From Streptomyces calvus (lineage in GTDB: Bacteria > Actinomycetota > Actinomycetes > Streptomycetales > Streptomycetaceae), in the NCBI RefSeq assembly GCF_006782915.1, contig NZ_VCNP01000025.1, positions 1-64,000 on the forward strand: a stretch of 64,000 bases of DNA, given 5' to 3'. The stretch's first letter is position 1, and the number at the start of each line of letters is the position of its first letter. Below, piece by piece: positions 58,422 through 64,000 of this stretch. Under the pieces are notes generated by a model that was given only the letters and a program-made list of their open reading frames with translations, was not told where the DNA came from and searched no databases. A program made the translations under genes and the position numbers.

Positions 58422-58841
58422 ATGCGAGGTCTGGCCGATCGGCCCGAAGAGGTGCCCGCGGTGTTCGCCGAGCGGTTCAACAGCGGTGACGCCGCCGCGT
58501 TGGCGCAGGTGTACGAGGACGGGGCGGTGCTGGTGCCGCAGCCGGGGTCGCCGGCGACCGGCCCGGACCTGCACGCCGCGAACGGCCGCCTGCAGGAGCT
58601 CGGGGTTCCGATCTCGGTCCGGCCGCGGCATGTGTACCGCAGTGGGGACGTGGCGCTGCTGATCGTCGACTGGGTCATCGACGGGACGGACGGGGAGGGA
58701 CGGGCCGTGCACGTCGAGGGCACGGCCACCGACATCGCCCGGCGGGGTACGGACGGCCGTTGGCGGTATGTGATCGACAATCCCTTCGGCACTCGCGCAC
58801 AGCAACTCCCTGCCGAGGGCACCGTGGAGCCAGCGTTCTGA
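58422..58841 (+). CDS. SnoaL/NTF2-like domain protein
   Basis: A 139-residue protein with the NTF2-like cone fold: AVFAERFNSGDAAALAQVYEDGAVLVPQPG, the VYRSGDVALLIVDWVIDG strand pair and GRWRYVIDNPFG. Such proteins are small isomerases, hydrolases or ligand-binding proteins; the substrate cannot be inferred. ATG 58422 has GGAAGG upstream, but GTG 58377 is also in frame. Divergent from the HxlR regulator. Confidence 0.8.
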   Translation: MRGLADRPEEVPAVFAERFNSGDAAALAQVYEDGAVLVPQPGSPATGPDLHAANGRLQELGVPISVRPRHVYRSGDVALLIVDWVIDGTDGEGRAVHVEGTATDIARRGTDGRWRYVIDNPFGTRAQQLPAEGTVEPAF

Positions 58842-59062
58842 GCGAGCGCACCTGGAGGACACCGAGGTCGCTGGTGGACGGCTGGGCTGCCTCGCGCGCC
58901 GGCAGGACCGCCAGGCAGTCACTGGCAGGGAAGGAAAACTGAGGACGAGTTTCGGCTCTTCGGGTCAGGAAAGGCCAGGTCAGTGACGTGGGCTGGTTGT
59001 TGCCGTCCGGATCTGTGCCGACGGCCACAGCGAGCGGGGTTCCCGTAGGGTCATACTGAGCC

Positions 59063-59284
59063 ATGACAAAGCCTGCGGCACCGAAGCGTCATCTGCCCAC
59101 CAGCCCTTTCAAGGCCCCGGTCGCACCGGCTCCCAAGCACTTCGCCATGGGGGACCAAGTCACACACGACATGTACGGCCTCGGCCGGGTGATCGGCATC
59201 GAAGACGGAGTCGCGGCGCTCGTGGATTTCGGCTCCGCGCGCATGCGGATCCTGAGCCCGTACGCCAAGATGACCAAGCTGTAG
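59063..59284 (+). CDS. Small conserved Streptomyces protein
   Basis: A 73-residue protein. A Pro/Lys-rich N-terminus (MTKPAAPKRHLPTSPFKAPV) leads to a small beta-barrel-like region, MGDQVTHDMYGLGRVIGIEDGVAALVDFGSARMRILSPY, which resembles CarD/SH3-like folds. I recall close relatives in other streptomycetes but no function. The preceding 58842-59062 holds no gene. Confidence 0.8.
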   Translation: MTKPAAPKRHLPTSPFKAPVAPAPKHFAMGDQVTHDMYGLGRVIGIEDGVAALVDFGSARMRILSPYAKMTKL

Positions 59285-59329
59285 AACCGCTGTGCCCGGT
59301 CACGGCACACCAGGCCCCGTCAGGGACCT

Positions 59330-59569
59330 GTGACGAAAGGCAGACCCCTCATCGACTCGACGTCGCTGTTCTCCGCCCCGGAGCGGCAACCTCACCGTTC
59401 CACTGCGGTATCACCGCCTCCCACGACGCACCCCTTCCAGGCCCCGGACTTCGGAGAGGACGAGATCCTCTGGTCCGAGGACGAGCAGGTGGACGCCCCA
59501 GGCGCGCGTAGTGCGCGTGGTGCGCGTGGTGGGCGTGGTGCGCGTACGACGCGGACCAAGGCCGCCTAG
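59330..59569 (+). CDS. Small hypothetical protein with Gly-Ala-Arg repeat tail
   Basis: A 79-residue frame starting GTG 59330 with AGGGA just upstream, 45 bp after the previous gene. A polar, disordered N-terminal part is followed by FQAPDFGEDEILWSEDEQVDAPG and a tail of ARGARGGRGAR from 9-bp GTGCGCGTG-type DNA repeats. No known domain. It may be cotranscribed with the 73-residue gene. Confidence 0.55.
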   Translation: MTKGRPLIDSTSLFSAPERQPHRSTAVSPPPTTHPFQAPDFGEDEILWSEDEQVDAPGARSARGARGGRGARTTRTKAA

Positions 59570-59779
59570 ATGTATTGACCCCGCAGCGTTGTTCACGCGG
59601 CTGATGGGTGGCCGGCCGCCGAGTGCGGTGCGGCAGCGTTGGTGGTTGCCACCACACCGGAGGCCTTGCGCGCCTTCTGCCCGCCTGCATGCCGTGCGCC
59701 GGGCCGTCCTCGTGTCGGTCGGCAGGTCCGTCCGGGATGGCTCTACCCGGTGTCCGGGCCTGGGCGTCAGGATGGCGGT

Positions 59780-60667
59780 ATGACGGATGGCGTGGGCAGT
59801 GGTGCGGTGGATTCGGGAAACTCGGGGCAGGCCGCGGCCTGGAACGGTTACGAGGGGCGGCACTGGGCCGATCACCAGGACCGTTTCGACGCCCTGAACG
59901 ACGGCGCCAACGGGCCGCTGCTCGGGGTGGCGAAGCCGGCGCCCGGAGACCGTGTGCTCGACATCGGGTGCGGCAACGGGCGGATCGCGCGGCTCGCCGC
60001 CGCACACGCGGCCTACGTGCTGGGCATCGATCTGTCCGCCCCGATGCTGGAGCGGGCCCGGGCCAGTGCTGCCGCCGAAGGGCTCGGGAACGTCGAGTTC
60101 GTGCAGGGCGACGCGCAGGTGTACGGGTTCGGGGAGGGCTCGTTCGATGTCGCCGTCAGCCGGTTCGGGGTGATGTTCTTCGCCGATCCGGTGGCCGGGT
60201 TCGGCAATGTCGGGCGGGCGCTGCGGTCCGGTGGGCGGCTGGTGTTCGTCTGCCCGCAGCGTTTCGACCGCATGGATCAGGCGACGGTGTTCGCGGCGGT
60301 CGGGGAGCATGTGCGGCTGCCCGACTTCTCGCAGGCCGGTGGGACCGGGCCGCAGGCCTTCGCGGACCCGGGTCGTCCGCGGCGGGTGCTGGCCGAGGCC
60401 GGGTTCGTGGACGTGGCCGTCGAGGAGGTCGAAGGCATCCAGTACTGGGGTGCGGACGCCGAGGACGCCGCCGGGTTCCTGTTCGGCTGGGGGCCGTTGC
60501 GGCACTGGCTGCGGGAGGCCGGCGCCGACGCGGGTACCGAGGAGCGGGCGCGGCGGGCCGCGGTGGAGGCGTTCCGGGGCTTCGAAGGCGGCGCCGGTGA
60601 CGGCGGCGACGGGGGCGGTGTGCGGCTCGTGGGGCGTTACTGGCTGGTCAGCGCTGTCCGTCCGTGA
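59780..60667 (+). CDS. Class I SAM-dependent methyltransferase
   Basis: A 295-residue protein with motif I VLDIGCGNGRIARLAA, the acidic loop VLGIDLSAPMLERAR, motif II VEFVQGDAQVYGFGEGSFDVAVSRFG and motif III ALRSGGRLVFV, as in UbiE/BioC-like methyltransferases. The C-terminal domain (FADPGRPRRVLAEAGFVDVAVEEVEG) fits small-molecule methylation; the substrate is unknown. ATG 59780 has CAGGATGG upstream. It overlaps the convergent MerR gene by 20 bp. Confidence 0.88.
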   Translation: MTDGVGSGAVDSGNSGQAAAWNGYEGRHWADHQDRFDALNDGANGPLLGVAKPAPGDRVLDIGCGNGRIARLAAAHAAYVLGIDLSAPMLERARASAAAEGLGNVEFVQGDAQVYGFGEGSFDVAVSRFGVMFFADPVAGFGNVGRALRSGGRLVFVCPQRFDRMDQATVFAAVGEHVRLPDFSQAGGTGPQAFADPGRPRRVLAEAGFVDVAVEEVEGIQYWGADAEDAAGFLFGWGPLRHWLREAGADAGTEERARRAAVEAFRGFEGGAGDGGDGGGVRLVGRYWLVSAVRP

Positions 60668-61052
60668 GGCGTCGTGCCAGCGTGGACGCGAACTCCTCCG
60701 CCCGGGACAGCTGCGTGCGCAGGTCGTCCATGCGCTGCCGGGTGGTCTCCTCGAAGCCGCGGATGCGGGCCAGCAGTTCCTCGCGCTCCGCGGGCGGCAG
60801 TTCCTCGCCCGCGTCGAGGCGGTCGGTGGCTTCCAGCAGGGCGCGCATCTCGTCGAGGGTGAAGCCGAGCGGTTTCATGCGGCGGATGACCATCAGACGG
60901 GCCACGTCGGCCTCGGTGTAGAGGCGGAAGCCGCCCTGGGAACGAGCGGACGGGAGGACGAGGCCCGTCTCCTCGTAGTGCCGGATGGTGCGCAGCGACA
61001 GTTCGGTGCGTGCGGCGACCTCGCCGATCTGCATGTGCTGCTCGCTGCTCAC
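60648..61052 (-). CDS. MerR-family transcriptional regulator
   Basis: A 134-residue protein: HTH and wing MQIGEVAARTELSLRTIRHYEETGLVLPSARSQGGFRLYTEADVARLMVIRRMKPLGFTLDEM, then a long dimerisation helix with no cysteine pair, so metal sensing is unlikely. GTG 61052 has GGAAGG upstream. A perfect 24-bp palindrome 22 bp upstream of the start is its likely operator. Divergent from the SulP transporter, a probable target. Confidence 0.92.
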   Translation of the reverse strand: MSSEQHMQIGEVAARTELSLRTIRHYEETGLVLPSARSQGGFRLYTEADVARLMVIRRMKPLGFTLDEMRALLEATDRLDAGEELPPAEREELLARIRGFEETTRQRMDDLRTQLSRAEEFASTLARRLTDGQR

Positions 61053-61073
61053 CAGGGACCTTCCTCCACCGAT

Positions 61074-61097
61074 CTCTACCCTAACGTTAGGGTAGAG
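61074..61097. promoter_or_regulatory. Perfect 24-bp MerR-type operator palindrome
   Basis: CTCTACCCTAAC and its exact complement GTTAGGGTAGAG meet at 61085/61086. Position between merR and the divergent transporter, and symmetric size, fit a MerR-family operator that twists an over-spaced promoter. Confidence 0.85.
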
Positions 61098-61499
61098 TTA
61101 TTGTGCTGTCGGGGCCGATGAAGCCCCCGGCGAAGACACTAGTCCGCGAGAGAGGAAGCGTGCGCATGCCCGTGACGCTCCGCGCCGCTTCCTGCCCGCC
61201 GTGACCCTTCGCTCCCAGGCCGCACCCGGTTCCGCCAGGCGCCGGCGCGCCGCCTTCCCTCTGACTGCCCCTGACTGCCCCTGACTGCCCGCGACTTCGC
61301 GTGCCGGCGTCGCGGTCGTCCCTCCGGTCCTCCGGTCCTCCGGCCTTCCGGCCTTCCGGTCGGCGGCCGTCCCGTCACTCTCCGCCCGCTTCGTCTTGTT
61401 CACCCGCTCCGTCTTGTTCGCCCGCTCCGCTTGATCTGCCCTTTCCCGCGCGCCCGCCGTGCCGTCGGACGCGCCCGAGCACGACAGGTTTCCTTCGTC
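61098..61499 (+). repeat. Long transporter leader with short tandem repeats
   Basis: No gene. CTGACTGCCC repeats three times (61260-61290), TCCGGTCC/TCCGGCCT units repeat about 61322-61360, and CGTCTTGTTC(A/G)CCCGCTC repeats about 61389-61430. Together they form a C/T-rich leader of up to 400 nt if transcription starts at the MerR operator. Confidence 0.55.
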
Positions 61500-63008
61500 T
61501 TGTCCTCCTCCGCACTGTCCCCCGCCGCGTGGCTGCGCGGCTCCCGGCGTCCGTCCTGGCTGTCCGATCCGAAGGTGCTGCGCACCGAGGTGCTCGGCGG
61601 TCTCGTGGTCGCGCTCGCGCTGATCCCCGAGGCGATCTCCTTCTCGATCATCGCCGGTGTCGATCCGGCGGTCGGGCTGTTCGCCTCGTTCACGATGGCC
61701 GTGACCATCGCGCTCGTCGGCGGCCGCCCGGCCATGATCTCCGCGGCCACCGGCGCGGTCGCCCTGGTCATCGCCCCGCTCAACCGCGAGCACGGCTTCG
61801 GCTACCTCGTCGCCGCCGTCATCCTCGCCGGTGTCTTCCAGATCGTCCTCGGTGCGCTCGGCGTGGCGAAGCTGATGCGGTTCGTGCCGCGCAGCGTGAT
61901 GGTCGGCTTCGTCAACGCGCTCGCGATCCTCATCTTCATGGCGCAGGTGCCGGAGCTGACCGACGTGCCCTGGGCCGTCTATCCGCTGCTCGCCGCCGGT
62001 CTGGCGCTGATGGTGTTCTTCCCGAGGATCACCACGGTGGTCCCGGCGCCGCTGGTGTCGATCGTCGTGCTCACCGTCGTCACGGTCGCGGCCGGGATCG
62101 CCGTACCGACCGTGGGCGACAAGGGAGCGCTGCCGTCCTCGCTGCCGGTGCCCGGTCTGCCGGACGTGCCGTTCACCTGGGACACCCTGACGACCGTCGC
62201 GCCGTACGCGCTGGCCATGGCGCTGGTCGGGCTGATGGAGTCGCTGATGACGGCGAAGCTGGTCGACGACATCACCGACACCCGCTCCTCGAAGACCCGT
62301 GAGTCCGTCGGGCAGGGCGTGGCCAACATCGTCACCGGCTTCTTCGGCGGCATGGGCGGCTGCGCGATGATCGGCCAGACGATGATCAACGTACGGGTGT
62401 CCGGGGCCCGTACCCGACTGTCGACGTTCCTGGCGGGCGCGTTCCTGATGGTGCTGTGCATCGCCTTCGGACCGGTCGTCTCCGACATCCCGATGGCCGC
62501 GCTGGTCGCCGTGATGGTCATGGTGTCGGTGGCCACCTTCGACTGGCACTCCATCGCGCCGAAGACGCTGAAGCGGATGCCGGCCGGGGAGATCACGGTC
62601 ATGGTGGTCACCGTCGTGTGTGTGGTCGCCACCCACAACCTGGCCATCGGTGTGGTGGTCGGTTCGCTGACCGCGATGGTCATCTTCGCCAAGCGCGTCG
62701 CGCATCTCGCCGAGGTGACCGCCGTCACCGATCCCGACGGCGGCACGGTCGTCTACCGGGTCACCGGTGAGCTGTTCTTCGCCTCCTCCAACGACCTCGT
62801 GGGCCGGTTCGACTACGCCGGCGACCCCGACAAGGTCGTCGTGGACCTGTCCGCCGCCCACATCTGGGACGCCTCCTCGGTCGCCGCGCTGGACGCCGTC
62901 GAGACCAAGTACGCCCAGCGCGGCAAGAGCGTGGAGATCGTCGGCCTCAACGAGCCGAGCGCCCGGATGCACGCCACGCTCAGCGGCGAACTCACCGGCA
63001 GCCACTGA
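61500..63008 (+). CDS. SulP-family anion transporter with STAS domain
   Basis: Inner-membrane carrier of sulfate, bicarbonate or similar anions. The roughly 502-residue protein has ten or more membrane helices beginning TEVLGGLVVALALIPEAISFSIIAGVDPAVGLFASF, the SulP signature region GGRPAMISAATGAVALVIAPL, GFFGGMGGCAMIGQTMINVRVSGARTRLSTF and a cytosolic STAS domain (TGELFFASSNDLVGRFDY, AAHIWDASSVAALDAVE). The start is uncertain: TTG 61500 gives the family N-terminus SSSALSPAAWLRGSRRPSWL but its ribosome-binding site is weak; the frame is open to 61431. Confidence 0.9.
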   Translation: MSSSALSPAAWLRGSRRPSWLSDPKVLRTEVLGGLVVALALIPEAISFSIIAGVDPAVGLFASFTMAVTIALVGGRPAMISAATGAVALVIAPLNREHGFGYLVAAVILAGVFQIVLGALGVAKLMRFVPRSVMVGFVNALAILIFMAQVPELTDVPWAVYPLLAAGLALMVFFPRITTVVPAPLVSIVVLTVVTVAAGIAVPTVGDKGALPSSLPVPGLPDVPFTWDTLTTVAPYALAMALVGLMESLMTAKLVDDITDTRSSKTRESVGQGVANIVTGFFGGMGGCAMIGQTMINVRVSGARTRLSTFLAGAFLMVLCIAFGPVVSDIPMAALVAVMVMVSVATFDWHSIAPKTLKRMPAGEITVMVVTVVCVVATHNLAIGVVVGSLTAMVIFAKRVAHLAEVTAVTDPDGGTVVYRVTGELFFASSNDLVGRFDYAGDPDKVVVDLSAAHIWDASSVAALDAVETKYAQRGKSVEIVGLNEPSARMHATLSGELTGSH

Positions 63009-63065
63009 CCGGGCCCGCACCGGCGGCGTTCCCCACGCGCCGTACGTGCGGGCGCCCGCCGTGAG

Positions 63066-63240
63066 GTGACGGTTCCCGTACGGCTGTCCGTCGTGAAGTG
63101 GCTGTTCCGGTACGGCTGTTCGCAGTGGGGTGACGTTCCGGTACGGCTGTCCGTCGTGAAGTGACGGTTCCGGTACCGCTGTCCGCAGTGGGGTGACGTT
63201 CCGGTACGGCTGTCCGTCGTGAGGGGACGGTTCCGGCGCG
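63066..63240. repeat. Five tandem 36-38-bp repeats of two alternating types
   Basis: The unit TTCCGGTACGGCTGTCCG recurs five times (from about 63071, 63104, 63145, 63166 and 63198). It is followed alternately by TCGTGAAGTGACG and CAGTGGGGTGACG, ending near 63240. It lies between two convergent genes and has no coding role; it may be a terminator array. Confidence 0.75.
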
Positions 63241-63263
63241 CCGGTCGGTCGGCGCCGGGACGG

Positions 63264-64000
63264 TCACGGTGCTCGGTCCGCCTCCGCGGCTTCCGTACGG
63301 GCGGCGGCCGTACCGGCCCGGGCCGTTGTCGCGGTTCCCGGCACGGCGGCCGTTCCAGCCGCCTGCGGTACGGCGGCCGTTCCGGCGGTCTCCGGCACGG
63401 CGGCCGTCCCGGCGGGCTCCGGCACGGCGGCCGTCCCGGCGGGCTCCGGTGCTGCGGCCGTCCCGGCCGTGTCCGGTACGGCGGTCGTGGCCTGCGCGTC
63501 CGGGTCGGCCGTCGAGGTGATCTCGATGCGGTCGCCCACCCGGATCCGCTGGTAGAACCACTCGGCGTCCCGGATGTCCATGCCCACCCAGCCGGTCCCG
63601 GCGGCGAGGCCGGCGAGGGCCCTGGTGTCGAAGGCGAGGGCGCCCGCGTAGACCGGTTCCCCGTCGGAGGTGCGCAGCTCCACCAGGTACGGGACCTTGA
63701 TCTCCTTGACCTCCTGGCCGCCCGCTCCTGCGCCGGCCTCGAGCGGCAGCAGCCGCAGGTCGGCCTTGGCGACCACCGTCATGCGGCTGCCGGGCGGGAA
63801 CCGGTCGAAGGAGTGCGAGTCGACGCGCATCACGCGGTCGCCGACCGTGAGGGTGTGGCCGCCGAGGTCCAGGACGCCGGCCGGGGCGGGAGTCGGAACG
63901 GGAGGCGAGGTCGGCGTGCCGGTGGTCGGGCGGTCCGAGGCCGTGCCCGGCAGTTGACGGCGGCCGCCCGGGTCGTCGGGGTGCAGGGTGAAGGCGAGGG
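63264..64000 (-). CDS. C-terminal part of a protein with nine-residue AGTAAVPEP-type repeats (partial)
   Basis: The frame stays open to the window edge, so the start is missing. Visible are a Pro/Thr-rich linker (RPTTGTPTSPPVPTP), a beta-rich domain (GVLDLGGHTLTVGDRVMRVDSHSFDRFPPGSRMTVVAKADLRLLPLEA, VPYLVELRTSDGEPVYAGALAFDTRAL, WVGMDIRDAEWFYQRIRVGDRIEI) and then five tandem 9-residue repeats AGTAA(V/A)P(E/Q/G)x. I do not recognise the domain. The repeats come from 27-bp DNA repeats and could vary in number. Confidence 0.6.
   Translation of the reverse strand, partial: LAFTLHPDDPGGRRQLPGTASDRPTTGTPTSPPVPTPAPAGVLDLGGHTLTVGDRVMRVDSHSFDRFPPGSRMTVVAKADLRLLPLEAGAGAGGQEVKEIKVPYLVELRTSDGEPVYAGALAFDTRALAGLAAGTGWVGMDIRDAEWFYQRIRVGDRIEITSTADPDAQATTAVPDTAGTAAAPEPAGTAAVPEPAGTAAVPETAGTAAVPQAAGTAAVPGTATTARAGTAAARTEAAEADRAP

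Noticed and set aside
61098..63020. 640-residue open frame on the minus strand
   Set aside because: Antisense shadow of the SulP gene; composition HDHRDDG-rich, no motifs.

Overview
The window is high-G+C actinobacterial DNA, almost certainly a Streptomyces chromosome. The gene order atpIBEFHAGDC, chitinase, glyA, prmC, prfA, rpmE, rho, thrB, thrC, hom, lysA is the conserved core layout I know from that genus. Strong third-position G/C bias, GTG/TTG starts and DasR-like operator repeats before a chitinase agree. All calls come from reading the sequence and from family knowledge; no database search was run.

Left core region (1-33.9 kb). A PduO-type cobalamin adenosyltransferase is followed by about 350 bp of hairpin-forming 30-bp repeats and a complete IS481-family element (1041-2107) inserted at CCTAGC. 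Next come two small membrane proteins, a two-component system and a secreted CBM2-FnIII-GH18 chitinase. The ATP synthase operon follows on the minus strand (15.4 to 7.6 kb), with a DUF2550 protein downstream. Upstream of it on the same strand, in transcription order from the right, are lysA, hom, thrC, thrB, rho, an LCP cell-wall ligase, rpmE, prfA, prmC, tsaC, a phosphatase-like protein lacking its catalytic cysteine, glyA and a WecA-like transferase. A 224-bp palindromic MITE-like element lies between prfA and rpmE. The lysA end holds a catalytically stripped arginyl-tRNA synthetase paralogue and a single-domain response regulator.

Integrated element (about 34.0-57.4 kb). A tRNA-Arg(CCG) gene at 33944-34015 is the insertion site of a roughly 23.4-kb actinomycete integrative and conjugative element (AICE). 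Its ends are marked by a 115-bp near-identical direct repeat (47 bp exact) that duplicates the 3' part of the tRNA and its terminator. The backbone is int-xis-repSA (RepSA-like rolling-circle initiator), small Spd-like spread proteins, an FtsK/TraB-type DNA translocase and an SCO3933-like regulator. A regulatory module follows: PP2C-like phosphatase, HTH regulator, RsbW-like ATPase and XRE/DUF5753 protein. Several promoter regions in the element share a GTCTAGGG-type operator candidate. A DUF6233 gene is broken by two amber codons and a frameshift.

The cargo end (46.5-57.1 kb) is a defence cassette. It holds a C5-cytosine methyltransferase with an overlapping Vsr-type nickase (minus strand), a divergent Eco29kI-like GIY-YIG endonuclease, and a tightly coupled plus-strand trio: GHKL (MutL/MORC-like) ATPase, PD-(D/E)XK (DUF4420) protein and Z1-type SF2 helicase. 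A lower-G+C gene of unknown function, with a 7-C tract at a possible frameshift, flanks it. The trio plus methylase resembles the MutL-like-ATPase restriction systems predicted computationally. The extra Eco29kI-type nuclease and the AICE setting make it the most interesting part of the window.

Right flank (57.4-64 kb). Chromosomal genes resume: an HxlR regulator divergent from a SnoaL-like protein, two small proteins, a SAM methyltransferase, a MerR regulator with a perfect 24-bp operator palindrome, a SulP anion transporter with STAS domain, and the C-terminal part of a protein with 9-residue tandem repeats that runs off the end.
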